DNA from: Escarpia spicata
Lineage: Eukaryota; Annelida; Polychaeta; Sabellida; Siboglinidae
Direction of reading: 5' to 3'
Assembly (NCBI GenBank): GCA_963995525.1
Contig: OZ023206.1
Span: 65,217,790-65,281,789, forward strand
Length of the DNA: 64,000 nt
Position numbers and translations under genes: made by a program. The notes under the pieces were generated by a model, which worked only from the letters and a program-made list of their open reading frames with translations, was not told where the DNA came from and did no database searches. Below are positions 1 through 13,000 of this stretch, piece after piece; the first letter of the stretch is position 1; each line of letters opens with the position of its first letter.

Positions 1-2732
1 TACAATTAATGACATACATCTTCTAATGTTTGAAGCACGGGTACGTAAAAATTGATTTTGACTTCGTGTGGAGTGCTTCTTAACATGTTTAGCAAATGAC
101 CTTTGAATAGCCGACGGTAATTCATGTGTATGGGCTTTATACATAAATAGTAATATCCTAAATTGTACCAAGTCAGTAAATTTTAAAATGTGAGCTTTGT
201 AAAAAAGTGTAGTTGTGTGATCGCATCGCTGTGCATTGTGCATAATTCGTATTACCCTCTTTTGTAACATTTTTATACAGTTTAAGTTGGTGGGATAGGT
301 ATTTCCTCATATTCCCACACAATACAATAAACACGGCAAACACAAGAGTAGAATATAACATGTACATACAGTGGCGGTCGATTACTTTACTGCATCTGTA
401 CATAATACCAACACTAATTGATAGTTTAGACTTTACTCGTCTGGTGTGATCTTTCCAGTTTAATGCTTCATCGATGAGTCCGCCTAGAAATGTCGTAACT
501 CGTACTCTTAATATCTGTATATTTTGTATCTTGATATTTACATCAGGCAATTGAGCACGACCGGAACATAACATGATATTGGTCTTGGCTATTAACAGAC
601 ACTTTGTTGATTGAGAACCACAATTGCAGTTTAACCAGCTCGCTGCTAATGATATTTTTAAGCTGTTTTGAATCACTGGCTGAACATAAAATGTTCGTGT
701 CATCAGCAAATAAGACAAACATGATCAGTTTAGATGCATACAATAAAAAGCTTCGGACCAAGTATAGACCCTTTTGGAACTCCACATATTATTCTTTGTG
801 TGTCTGAGCTGTAGCCATCAATGTTTACAAATTGGCTACGATTATGCAAATAACTACTAATCCAATTATATGCGTTTCCACGAATGCCATAGAGTTTCAG
901 TTTTTTACATAACAGTTGGTGATCGACATTGTCAAATGCTTTCTTAAGATCTATGAATATGCCTAACGCACATTTCTTGTGTTCAAACGAATTTGTAATA
1001 TCTTCAAGTAATTCAACCAAGGCATGCGAAGTTGACAAGCCTTCTCTAAGCCTACATTGGCATTCGTTTAGAATTGTACAAGCATTCATGAAGCCTTCAA
1101 TTTGAGAAGTAAAAAGTTTCTCTAGTATTTTGGAGAACTGTGGCAAAAGTGAAATCGACATGTAGTTGGTAAATATATGTTTTTCGCCAGATTTATATAC
1201 ACTAAGTTATACAGGTATTACTTTAGTCGTTTTCATCTTATGTGGGAAACGCCACATTTAAATGACAAGTTACATATACGTGTCATCGGTTCGGCAATGC
1301 TTTCAATTACATTTTTAACGAGACTCATCTTAATGCCGTCACAATCAGCTGAAGATTTATTATCGCAGTTATGAACGGTGCGTATGACCTCTTTCTTATA
1401 GGTTGGTATCAACAATATTGAACGTTCATTTCGTTTGCCCATGTAATCCAGAACGGACACATCTGGAGGAGTTTCAACTTGTTTAGCTAGCTCGGGTCCA
1501 ATGCTAGTAAAATACTTGATAAACGTGTTTGCTATTTCAGCGCTGTCACTGATAGTAACGCCATTGTTATCAAATTGTATCGGATAGTTGCACTCAAGTC
1601 GAGATTTCCCCATGATTGTACGTAAAATTGTCCATGTCCCCGACAAGTTGACTTGGTGCTCAGAAAATAATTTACTAAAATAATCCCGTTTAACATATCG
1701 AATAACGGTTGTTAGTTTATTCTTGTACTATTTATACCTTAATTCGGTAGCTTTGCTTCTATTCGAAATAAACTGTTTGTATAATTTGTTTTTTCATACA
1801 TGCATTTTTAGACAGTTCGTGAGCCAATGGCTTTTTTGTTCACACTTATTTTTATCATTAACTCGACGAAGCGGACAATGAAATCGCTAAGCAAATCGTT
1901 ATATGCCTTATTAGTATCAGTGTAACTATGCACCTTTTTCCACGAATGAGCTTTCAACGCTGTATTTAGTGCAACGATATTATCAGCGCTTAATTGACGT
2001 TTGTATCTAGAAGGGCAACAGCGACTACGTCGACTGCCATTAGACTTACAAAGGCAAACACAGGAAAATGATCAGTTATATCAGTGACAAATAAACCACT
2101 CGTTATATCGCTATCAATATAATTAGTATATATATTATCAATAAGTGTTGATGACGCAATCGAAATTCTTGTAGGTCTAGTAATTATTGGGTACATGCCA
2201 AGGCTAAACATCTTATCCAGGAAATATTTTGTACCACTATGCGAATCATGTTTCAATAAGTCTATATTGAAGTCGCCACAAATGAATATAGTTTTCTTAA
2301 CTGCAACTCAATTAAATAGGCGGTCAATGTTATCACAAAATAAAGATACGACAGACCCATGTGTTCTATATACGCAGGCAATGATCACATGTCTATTGGT
2401 GGCTAATTTTAAGTCTATAGTGACACATTCAAATACATCCCTTACAACTGTTGATTTACTCGATATAGTAGAGCAATCGTGAAGATTTGTTGGCGTGTAG
2501 AGTCACACCATCTCCTTGTTTATAATCCCTTACAATGTGAACAGATGTGTACCCTGGTAGTTGAAACCGGGGAGTCTGATCGGATTGAGCCCATGTCTCA
2601 GTAATAGCAATAATGTCAAAGTCGAAATGAAGTGATTCTAACTAATTATATATATCTTCAAAATGTGCATTCAAACTGCGCGCGTTAAAATGAACAACGG
2701 TTATATTTCTACCAGAATTACCATGTGACATA
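1..2732 (-). mobile_element. Decayed non-LTR retrotransposon: endonuclease and reverse transcriptase remnants
   Basis: Read on the minus strand, broken frames give an APE-type endonuclease followed by a reverse transcriptase. The endonuclease start lies at about 2732-2480, with VVHFNARSLN and AITETWAQ. It continues at 2290-1990 with ICGDFNIDL and DITDHFPVF, the catalytic GDFN and SDH-like motifs. The RT follows at 1646-173: IFIDLKKAFDNVDH (motif A), GVPKGSILGPKLF (motif B), then FADDTNILC (motif C) in another frame, then thumb sequence. Stops and frameshifts separate the blocks, so the element is dead. Coding similarity continues to base 1, so the 3' end lies outside the window. Layout suits the CR1/Jockey side of the LINEs; the exact clade is not resolved. 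Confidence 0.85.
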
Positions 2733-2864
2733 CTGAGAATATCGTAAAATTTCTGTCCAGATTAATATTTACAGTTTGATGAGATATGATTATAGAAATT
2801 ATTTTCAGGATCAATATTGCTTTCTTGGTCATGGGCTGTATAATCAGAATATTGGAAAGAACGA

Positions 2865-2865
<1 letters not shown>

Positions 2866-2929
<64 letters not shown>

Positions 2930-2992
2930 ATAGTAGTAGTAGTAGTAGTAGTAGTAGCAGCAGTAGTAGTAGTAGTAATAGTAGTAGTAGTA
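2866..2992 (+). repeat. (AGT)n trinucleotide microsatellite
   Basis: About 42 near-perfect AGT units with a few AAT and AGC variants. It lies between the endonuclease start and the ORF1-like coiled coil of the decayed LINE. Poly-Ser and poly-Val frames across it are repeat artefacts. Confidence 0.97.
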
Positions 2993-3259
2993 TGTTATTT
3001 ACAGTCTCACTCCACGTATACATGCATTAAAATACAAGACAAATAAATACATTACATTCAAAGTTCGCATTGTATGCAAAGACCACTCAAAAAGAGTTGA
3101 GACTTGTAAAAACAAAAATGTACAAATAAAAACAGTAAAAAATTTATAAACATGTGCTATTATTTTGTTGTATTGTGTAATCTTGTGTGCAGTATTTTTT
3201 GGAGGATGCTGGCAGTTTTACTAATTATATTGTCATTACTCAATAAATATAAAAATTTA

Positions 3260-3637
3260 TCTTGAACATTCATACGGCTCAATTGTGCTCAAAGTTCGTT
3301 CGCATTGTTTCGCGCTCAGAGATAGTCCGTGTTTCCTCTGCTGCAGTCGACGATGAACTGCGCGTGCGTGGTCTAGTTGAAGTAGCGGTCGATGCGTTGC
3401 TGTTTCAGTCCGGTGATTATCACATTCTTTTTTTTAGTTTTGCTCCAGATCGTTCACTTGAGCCTCCAGCTTCGATATGCGTTCATCCTTTGCCTTGACC
3501 AACTCCAATAACTCGGAGATGCGCTTGTCTGTGTGTTGTTTTCTGATGTCATCGAACGAGTTGCACAGAAAGTCAAGCGATCGGCGAATTTTATCCATTT
3601 CTGATTCGTTGTGCTTTGTAGCTTTTGAAGTAGGCAT
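3260..3637 (-). pseudogene. LINE ORF1-like fragment (coiled coil plus RRM start)
   Basis: A 67-codon minus-strand frame (3637-3434) starts MPTSKATKHNESEMDKIRRS and continues as a charged heptad-rich helix, with ISELLELVKAKDERISKLEA near its end, which is a coiled coil. It hits a stop. Another frame then continues with NVIITGLKQ, which resembles the beginning of the RNA-binding domain of LINE ORF1 proteins. Position and strand fit ORF1 of the element ending at 2732, with the microsatellite between them. The link to that element is inferred. Confidence 0.6.
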
Positions 3638-3640
3638 GCT

Positions 3641-3868
3641 GTGTGTGTTGTGTGGTGTGTGTGGTGTGTGGTGTGTGTGGTGTGTGGTGTGTGGTGTGTG
3701 GTGTGTGGTGTGTGTGGTGTGTGGTGTGTGTGGTGTGTGTGGTGTGTGGTGTGTGGTGTGTGGTGTGTGGTGTGTGGTGTGTGTGGTGTGTGGTGTGTGG
3801 TGTGTGTGGTGTGTGTGGTGTGTGTGGTGTGTGTGGTGTGTGGTGTGTGATGTGTGGTGTGGGGTGTG
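3641..3868 (+). repeat. (GTGTGGT)n-type microsatellite
   Basis: About 225 bases of alternating TGTGTGG and TGTGG units. Cys/Val/Trp-rich frames on the plus strand are products of the repeat and not proteins. Confidence 0.97.
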
Positions 3869-3899
3869 TGTTGACGCTCTGTCGTTGGTGGCTTAACGA

Positions 3900-4800
3900 G
3901 TAATTTTAGCCTAGGGTCGTCCAGACATGACGGGTCGCAGTTCCGTTGTACGGTCGCGCCAGGACAATGTCACAATCACCACCTCATGCATTTGGCTTTG
4001 TCGCATTGGCGCAGTCAAGCGTGTCATTATCCTCTGTCGACACCGCCGGGGATCTAAATTTCCCGCTTGTAGTAATAGCGCTGGGCGACATTAACAGGAA
4101 GTTTCGGAGGTAGAGACGATTATGTTAAGTTTGCGAAAGTTACAAACTAGCAGACGTGTTGATTTTACGATGTCGTGATTTACAACTTACTCTTCTTTGC
4201 TATATGCAATTTTCACGTTGGTAGCCTAGGTAGATACATCTTGAAAAGTATCCCATTGCAGCGGAGAAAATCTTCAGCTACACGTCAGAAAAAGGTGTCG
4301 TAGTGGCAGTTCGCGTAACACAAACTCTTGCGTGTCGTGGTAATGAAATATTGTTACTCTAGGTGAGCAGCGCCGTTCTGCATACGCGTTAACGGTTAAT
4401 TAGCACCGGCTATAAACATTGCTTGGACATGTCCAGTGTTCAGTCTTTGGATATGTCGGACTTATCTAATGGACTAGTCGCGGGTTGATTTGTCATTGTT
4501 TGGACCATGTTCACTTGAACAAGGACTGTTTTTGACCACCCGCAACCAGCCGCTCGTTGGAACGTATTATGTGGCGTTGATCCATCTCCTTTACGTGGTA
4601 TGCACAGGTCTGTGCATGTTTCGTATTGTATCCAGTGAATAAAGCTACGTTTCGTTCTCTCCCAACGCAGTCGCTCGGGCATTTTGTCGGTTTGCTGGAA
4701 GTGCATGGTCGGATGCTACGTTGCAGAAACATTGTGAGAGAACACTACAATTATTTCTCGTACGTCGGCACAGACACACAAACGACTACTTGCTCGGGAA
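3900..4800. other. No recognisable gene
   Basis: Unique-looking sequence between the microsatellite and the sulfotransferase pseudogene. Short open frames on both strands here show no family resemblance. It may hold the old 5' flank of the sulfotransferase copy. Confidence 0.5.
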
Positions 4801-4812
4801 GGGCTAACTACA

Positions 4813-5852
4813 ATGCCACGGGTACGTTCTCAGGTCTTCCTCCTCCTCGTCACACTAGTTTCATTTGTTTTCCTGCTGGTCAACACTGTCTACATTAAAC
4901 GTGCCAACACTTCGACGCTACTAGATGTCTAGTCGTTGGCCGGCAGCGTGACCAATACCTGGCAGAACGGTCACATGCGTGCGCGACTCGTTAACGGAAG
5001 CGTCGTGACAGAAGACCGGAAGTCGGCCAAAGAAGACCCGAAGTTGGCGACAGAAAACCGGCAGCCAAATCTAAAACGTCGACTTCCCCAGTGCATCATT
5101 ATCGGATCAATGAAATGCGGCACCTCCGCCCTTATCAAATATCTCGATCTCCACCCAGATATCGTCACGGTAATACCCGAACTTAACTATTTCAACCACT
5201 ACAAAGATCGCGGACTGGAGTGGTACCGCAGTTAAATGCCTCTTTCGCGACCAAATCAGATAACCATCGAGAAAACAACGCAAAATTTTGAACATGTTGA
5301 AACTCCAGCGCGCATACACGCGATGAACGTTAGCTTGAAGATAATGTTAATCGTTCGCGATCCTGTCGACAGATCAGTGTCCCATTGGCTTCATATGTGC
5401 AACCATCACGTGATGCCTCCTGGCGTGTGCCGGACGTACGAAGGCTCCGGCATTTTGACACCTAATGGAGATGTCAACCCGAAATCTGATTTCATTGTTC
5501 GCTCATCTTTCGGTCACTTCATCGAAAATTGGACCAGTTGGCTCACTGTCGGTAAACAACTTCATATAGTTGACGGAAAAAAATGATGTCTGATCCCGTA
5601 TCAGAACTCAGAAAGGTGTAGACGTTCCTTGGGCTGCGTCATCACATCACCCAGCGAAACTTAGTGTTTAACAAAAAACGTGGTTTTTATTGCATGATTT
5701 ATGATCGAGGACAAACGCGGTGCATGGGGTATGACAAAGGTGTCAAACACCCGACTTTGGATCCGAAAGTAGAGGAGAAATTGCAGAATTATTTCCGGCC
5801 ACTGAACCAGCTTTTCTCCCGTGTAATCGGACATGATTTTGGATGGCATTAG
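4813..5852 (+). pseudogene. HS3ST: Heparan sulfate glucosamine 3-O-sulfotransferase pseudogene (HS3ST family)
   Basis: The family transfers sulfate from PAPS to the 3-OH of glucosamine in heparan sulfate, as type II Golgi membrane proteins. Numbering from ATG 4813, a short basic tail precedes a hydrophobic anchor at residues 8-28 (VFLLLVTLVSFVFLLVNTVY). The PAPS 5'-phosphosulfate loop is IIGSMKCGTSAL with K101. Next come the PELNYFNHYKDRGLEWY block with the family's active-site Glu, IEKT, and the 3'-phosphate motif with R182 and S190. The C-terminal block ends FRPLNQLFSRVIGHDFGWH, very close to the family consensus. Breaks: TAG at 4930, TAA at 5233 (Leu expected), a +1 frameshift at the A7 run 5577-5583, and TAG at 5619 (Gln expected). 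Each looks like a single change, so inactivation is fairly recent. No intron is visible. Some family members are single-exon, so this is not proof of retroposition. Confidence 0.93.
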
Positions 5853-6800
5853 ACGATTGTATCAGTGATCTCGAACGTTAGATGATAACGTATTTTAAAT
5901 TGAAATACTGGTGTCAAACAAGGACCCGGGGCAACAGGCAGTGATGATTACGAATAAAATAAATTCAAAGTATATGATTAACTGACAATTCTACATTATA
6001 ACGAGCAAGCTCTATACAAACTAAGGGCATGAAATTCTTTTTCACCGCCCGAGGTTCGGTCTAAATATAAACTTCCACGATGGTGTGCTGCTCGCCGAAA
6101 CAATCGCGCAACTGTGCCAACAAGTGAAGACGTTTTACATTAGTGAAAGTTTATAATCGAACGTTCTTGATGAACTCGTCCAGTACAGGTTGAACTCATC
6201 CAATGCGGCACCTGACAATTCGTCACACCAGCCGGAGCTAGATGGCGCTGTCAACCGGCCATTTACATATCATTAGATCAATACCACGCATATTTAATTT
6301 AGAATGTACTTATATCAAATTACAACTTTGCAAACTGCACGCAGGTGTACTTATACGAGACGATGGCGTATTTTGAATACGATGACAACAAAATAGTTTC
6401 GGTCGTAATTCATCGTGTGTTGTTGTGAAATGTAGTTCTGATTGTGGGCTCAGAACTTCATGGCTGGATTGCAGTGGGCATTTTGCCCATTTGTGATAAT
6501 AAACTATGTAACTGCTATAGAATAATAGTGTTTTGCTTTTTATATTCATTTCGCGAAAATCGAACCTGCTTAGTCAGACGCATCCACTACTACACGCTAG
6601 TTCGGCTGTGAAAACGAGCTATTAAATTTTAGTTTGGAAACCACCGTACAATCTACTAACATAAGTTCGATTGCGCACCGTCAATTTACGAAAAGAAATG
6701 GAAAAAATTGTTTGGCTCCATAACTAATAAAATAAGATCCCGGGTGAAGCACACGTTACATAAACGCAGTGTAGCATATCGCAAACGTTCAGGTTAATAC
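5853..6800. other. No recognisable gene
   Basis: No coding similarity on either strand. If the ABCC gene continues leftward, this is intron sequence. Confidence 0.5.
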
Positions 6801-6810
6801 AATCTGGCTT

Positions 6811-6860
6811 GCACGCACGCACGCACTCACGCACGGACGCACGCACACACGCACGCACAT
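6811..6860 (+). repeat. (GCAC)n microsatellite
   Basis: Imperfect tetranucleotide array with CTCA and GGAC variants, just 3' of the last visible ABCC exon in transcript direction. The same motif recurs at 42120, 54393 and 43795. Confidence 0.9.
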
Positions 6861-6881
6861 TGTTACGGACGCTTTCTGTAC

Positions 6882-7013
6882 CTGACATTAGAATCTTCGC
6901 GGATGTAGAAACTGGCGGGAAATCGCGACATGAGGTTCTCACAGGTATCCGCATTGTGTATGGCATACACGTCTTCGAATCGAATAGTCTTCCGAAATCC
7001 TTTGATGATAATT
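6882..7013 (-). CDS. ABCC: ABCC exon: L0 linker start
   Basis: Acceptor TTGCAG ends at 7014; donor GTACAG lies at 6881-6876. The first base completes the Gly codon split from the previous exon. Encodes IIIKGFRKTIRFEDVYAIHN and onward to ASFYIREDSNVR. The kGfr..i..eDvyai pattern is the conserved block just after the last TMD0 helix. The exon leaves in phase 2. No downstream exon was found to the left. Confidence 0.85.
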
Positions 7014-10000
7014 CTGCAACCAGCCACACGTGCACTTGATGGCACATTTTCTCACCATCGTGTTAATGTCTGTAGTCATACGAATCTCATACGAAACATG
7101 TACTGCTGGATAGTATGAATATAATAATAATATATTTCTAATGCGATTTTATCCTCAAGAACCTAAGCTTGGAGGCGCAACAAAACGGGAATCACTGGGA
7201 GAATTGATGAGAATGCAATTTCAATCAATAAGCCATGAGCTTTACGGATGATTTTTTAATTATGGGCGGGGTGTGAACATAACGGTAGCAGAAAGACGTC
7301 TGGGCGAGATTGATAATTGATGCAATGTCGACTTACCCCATAACCCACCAAAACGTGATTCTTGAGAGAAAATGAGCTTCGATCTCAGGACTAGGTTTCT
7401 GAAAGACAAACGTCATGGCTAATACTACATACCTCATTTGGTGATAGATGAATGGACAGGTAGGTGGATAGATGGTTGGATGGATGAACAGATGGAAAGA
7501 CGCACAGATGTGTAGATGAATGGATGGGTGTGGGCATGTGGACAGATCAACGAAGAGTTGCTTGGATGGTTGGATAGATATTCTACTAGCTGGATCATGG
7601 AATGAGTCACTGAATGTACGTCCAAAACATAGAAACATACATAGAAACATACATAGAGGCACACACAATAGACAGCCACACAAAGAGACAGACAGACAGA
7701 CCGACAGACTGCCAGACAGACGGGCAAACATAAAACTATATTTAGCATTATTACTGTATTAGTAAATATACAGATGCACAAGCATGACGTTCGACACTGT
7801 TACGAACTTGTTCCAAAAACACATAAAATAATAACAAAAACAAAACAGAAGCAGATGTCAATCAATATCGCAACACTGCATCTGGAATACTGAAAATCGC
7901 ACGCATTCGTAGCAACGGTGAACTTTATTAACTACGACAACTAATAAATTAATTATTGTATAACGTCCAAGTATGTCACTAAATCGGTAATGCTTTTTAT
8001 ATTGGACACAGATACGGATTTACACTAGAAGCGATGGTGCTGGATGCTTACAACGTGTATGTTGTGTGACGGCTTGTCCATCAGCGGCACTAACGTCATT
8101 GGTCTCGTGGCTGGTCTCGTCAGAGCTGCTCTGTCCACGAAGGACGCGAGCACCAACTGCAAACCGCTCAGTGGCAGTGAAACGCACAGGAGGATGAAGC
8201 CTCGCTCCTCGTCAAACTTTCCCTAAAATGGAAGGAAGAATGCGTTTGAGAGAGTGTGTGCGCGCGCACACGTGCGTGTGTTCATGGTTGTGCCGTGCAA
8301 TTATATGCACAAACTTAGCTTAATGTTGTTCTGAAAATATAGCAGCTTTATCATAATTAGTTACCACAAGTAGACTAAATAACTACAAAACCTGTTGAAC
8401 ATATGATGTCCGACGTTTATCAAGTTCTGAGGTGGAAAAACAAATGCAACCATCGGGCACTCAACTATCAAGTCAATGCATATTTGGAGCTAGCCTAGAT
8501 TATCCAGGCGCTGTGAAGTGGCAGCACTCCCCATTTAGTCTAGAACGTTAATTAATTATGACCGTTCGTTAGTGGTGCCGGTTTACCACGAATTCGGGTA
8601 GAGATGCTGATTGGCTCTCGCGCTAACTTTAAAATATAAAACATTTAATAACAGTACTTTTGTATCAGTTAATATTATGCTTTAAAAACTAAACGCCCGA
8701 AAGTCGCTTAAGCGAGACTGGTTTGGAGATACAGCATTTGGTCACATACGAAAGTAGGTCAAGCGATACACGTACGTCATTGGACATCCGCAGCACGTGC
8801 GACCAGAGTGCCACAAGGTCAAAGGTGACTTGTGTGAACCAGAAGATCCAGAGGACGCCAGACGAGTGCACGCCTTTGTGGAACTCCCAGGATATGAACG
8901 CCATCGCCATCGCCTTCAGGGGAAGTAACCGGTTATTTGTGAGAAGAAACGCAAACTTTTAAGGCGTGGCCTCAGAAAAAAGGAAGTAACGTTTCCCACT
9001 TATTCCAACCACCGCACGCCACCATTTGCGATTTTGAACTTACAATTTCCCAAATCAATGCCAATAGTCGCCGGATTCAACGACATGGTTGCCAATATAT
9101 TACCCACCGTGCTCTCCGGATTTGATATCGATATGTGGCGCCACTGTCACGATTTATTTTCGCCGCGATATGTCGCGACGACCAACCCACGTTTGCTCGT
9201 TCGTAATGTTTTATGTATTTTGGAACGCTGTGGCGTTGTGCGACCATCCCGTAATAGCGTGTTGTAAAACTAGAACATGTAAGATAATTGACTGTAATGC
9301 CTACATTTGCTCACAGAAGCTGAAAGTCTTAAAATGAGGCAGTCTGTTCCTAGTTTTTAATTATTAAATAATAATGTTCTTAAGACTATAATAACTATGT
9401 TGAAAGCTCAATGCCCGCCAAATGCGTGCTTAGTAACGTTCGCAATTTGGAAGGTACGACCCCATACCAGAGCATATTCAAATGGTAAACAAAACATCGA
9501 ATTTCGAAACAAGATTTATTGGCAATACGGTCGAGTCGGGCTGAGTCAACCAAATAAGGCGGTTAACTCGGCCCGCAACGATTTCCAATTTTGCTATGCT
9601 ACACCGCATATTTACTTGTACGAATAGCTAAGTTGGCTATTTCCAGGTAGAGGACCATACTGGCTCCCTTTATTGTAATATATTTATTTTCTTAGGCACA
9701 CAACGTTGTCTTGAGAAGATTGTAGAAGGTTTCTACATGTATTTGGAGACGTTGGTTATGTTAATAAGAACTGGATTCAGAATGCAGAGAAGGAAACCAT
9801 TAAGCAAATAATTCTTAACAAATAAGTACACAAACTATATAAATATTAAACTATATTCTTACTAATAAACACAGTAAATTTAACAACGAATGGACTTACC
9901 CACGTCAACACGTGTACGGCGGCTCTGGTGTACAGCGCCCCCTGGCGGGTATCTAGTGTGACATCGTCTACCACTGTGAGAGTGAGATCAACGACGGCCG

Positions 10001-13000
10001 TACCGCAAAGTGCAACACAGGCGAGCTGAAAATATTAATCCGCAAACAGTAACGATAGATATTTCACCTGCGATTAAACAATGTTAAAGGTGTGTTTGCA
10101 ACTGTAATAACGCCGTGGATCCAGCATTTGTAAACTTGATTGAATTTGATTATTTTCTTACATGTAGAATTCAGAATATTCTGCACAAATATGGACTACA
10201 TTGTTTACGCGCATAATAACATAATTTGCTACATAGGTCTTCTTCTTCTTCTCTGACTTTTCTCGTCATCTGGGGTCGACGGTATGGCTGGTAATTTTCT
10301 TTCTTCATGTAGCCCTGCCCATCACCACATCTGCACTCAGACCCACGATTTCTATGTCTCTTTTGTATGTGTCTTTCCATCTGGTCTTCGGTCGTCCTCT
10401 CCTTCTTCTTCTTGGTATCTCTGCATTTAGCACTCTTCTCACTATGTGCTCCTCTTCCCTTCTCATCACATGCCCATAACATTTCAGTCGTTTCTCTGTT
10501 ATCTTTTTGGATGCCTGTGTCACTCTCGTTGCTCCTCTAATATATTCGTTTCGGATCTTATATTTTTTTTGTTACTCCACACATCCACCTCAGCGTCCTC
10601 ATCTCATTCGTTTCTATTCTTGCTTCTTGTCCTTTCGTTGTTGCCCAGGTCTCTGCCCCGTATAGCAGCCTGACTACTGTTTTATAGATCTCCCCCCTCA
10701 ACTTCCCTGGCATCCTCCTGTCACACAACACTCCACTCCATTTCTTCCAATTTCTCCAAGATGCACTCACTCTCTGTTTGATCTCCGTTTCCATGCCTCC
10801 TTTCTCTTCCACGACTGACCCTAGATATTTGATGTGTGTCATTTTTTCCAGCTCGTCTCCCAGTATCTTTGCAGTTGGTCTTTCTATCTTCTCATTCCGT
10901 TCGAACCTGAAGTCCATGAATTGGGTTTTCGGTCGACTAATCCTTATTCCTCTCTCTTCCAGTGCCTTCCTCCACGTCTCCAGATACTCTGTCATGTCTA
11001 CCTCCTTCTCCATATCTCCTCCTTTGGTACGCGATCATATGCTTTCTCCAAGTCGATAAATACCAATCTGATGTCCTTCTGTCCCTCCCTGTGTTTCTCT
11101 ATTGTGTGTTTGAGAATGAAAAGCACATCTGTGGTACTCCTGCCTGGCATAAACCCAAACTGACTTTCATGTATGTCTGTGCATTCTCTCATCCTCTTGT
11201 CTATGACTCTCTCCCATATCGTAAAGGTGTGCGTCAGGAGTTTGATCCCTCGGTAGTTCTTACACTCCTGAATGTCACCTTTTCCCTGGAAGATTGAGAC
11301 CAGTATGGTATGTCGCCAAGCCGATGGCGTGTGTTGTGAAGTCATGACACAGTTGAATAGTCTGCGTAGTAACTTTACACAAAAATTGCTCATACATTTC
11401 CAAGCTTCAGCTGGTATTTCATCTGCTCCTACAGTCTTCCCACTTTTCATCCCTCTGAGTGCTTTCTCTGTTTCTTCGTCCCTGATACTCCTTACCATTC
11501 GTTGATTTACATCCCTCTCCTCGGTTTCTACTCTCGGGTTTTCCTCGTTCTTCAGCCAGTTAAATTATTGTCCCAATCTCTCTTTAATGTCATCGTCTTC
11601 CATCAATACTTCTCCCGTTGCACTGTTGACTGTACGTATCTGGCCTATGTCCTTTCCTGCTCGGTCCCTAGCTGCTGCTATTCTATAGATGTCCTTCTGA
11701 CCATCACTAGTTTCTAGGTTGTCGTACAATCTCTCTACTACTTCTTCTCTCACTCTTGCCACCGCCTACTTAGCCGTAGCTTTCGCTCTCTTGTACTCTG
11801 TTCTGTCTATCTATGCTCCTGTTCATTTCCATTTCTTCAGTCTGTCTTTCTTTTCCTTAACTGCATTATCAGTGTCAACATTCCACTACCAGCTTTCTAC
11901 TTGGCTTCTTCTTCCTCGTTGACCTATCATATACTTCCTCCCCACACTTCCTGATCTGCTGCGCAGTTTCTTTCCTCCATTCTTCCACGTTCTCCGTTGT
12001 TACTTCATCTTTATCTGATAGTCTCTCCAGTATCTTTATTCTGATGTTCTCTCTCACTTCTTCCTCTTTTAGCTTCCACCATCTGATCTGTTTCCTTCTC
12101 ACTATTCTCCTCTGTCTTGTTTTCCTCACCTCCAGTTCAGAATCTAGTACCCTGTGTTGCGTGTTGATGACCTCTGCGGGTAGTACTTTACAGTTCTTTG
12201 ATTCCTTAGCATGCTCTTTCCTCACCATGATGTAGTCAATTTGGGTTTCTCGTCCCCCACTGTTATAGGTTACAAGGTGGTTCCTTCTCTTCTTGTAGAC
12301 TGTATTCAGTATCCTGTTATGTATGCTGTTGCAAAGTCTAGTATCTTTATGCCTTCCTTGTTTGCGACCCCTATTCCGTGTCCTCCGTGTACGTCATTAT
12401 ATCCTGTCCGTTCTCTTCCGACATGTCCATTTAGGTCTCTTGCCACCACCATTCTCTCGCAACTTGGTACAGCTTGCATCTCACCATCCATGTGCACCCA
12501 TAATTCCTCCTTTTCCTCTTCTGTGCATCCAGTTTGTGGTGCATAGCAACTGATAATATTCCACACTTCTCCTTCGATCTTTAGTTTGACTCTCATCACT
12601 CTATCGCACGGTCGCTCCACTGCTAGTACTCTGTCTTTCAGACCTTCACATAGTACAATTCCTACTCCATTCTTCGTCTCATCTTCTCCATGGTAGTACA
12701 GTTTGTATCCGGCACCGATCTCCCTTGCTTCTTTAGCATCAATTATACTACTTCTCCACTTCTTCCTGTCATGCTCCCAACTTCCAGTTTTACGAGTTTA
12801 ATCTTCCCCATTCTCCTTCCTGTTTGCCACATAGGTCATGTTCAATAAATACCAGCGGAATAAAAACATGGAAATATTAATTTTCGTCAACGCGGAATAC
12901 ATTGACATTTCTATACTACTATACGAACTTGTACTCATGCGTAACCGGAAATGGGAATTTAGTTCGTACCAACTCTCCAGAATGAATGGAGATTTAAACT

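Noticed and set aside
2776..3046. Poly-Ser and poly-Val frames
   Set aside because: Products of the (AGT)n microsatellite.
3477..3903. Cys/Val/Trp-rich frames
   Set aside because: Products of the GTGTGG microsatellite running over the antisense of the LINE ORF1 fragment.
4440..4898. Open frames upstream of the sulfotransferase
   Set aside because: The true N-terminus begins at ATG 4813 in the frame of the conserved domain; overlapping frames show no similarity.
8084..8092. GTTAGT as the donor of the ABCC exon 8052-8222
   Set aside because: It would leave phase 2 and break the frame into the next exon; GTAAGC at 8051-8046 keeps the phase.
10446..12553. Plus-strand Ser/Leu/Cys-rich open frames
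   Set aside because: Antisense shadows of the RTE element.
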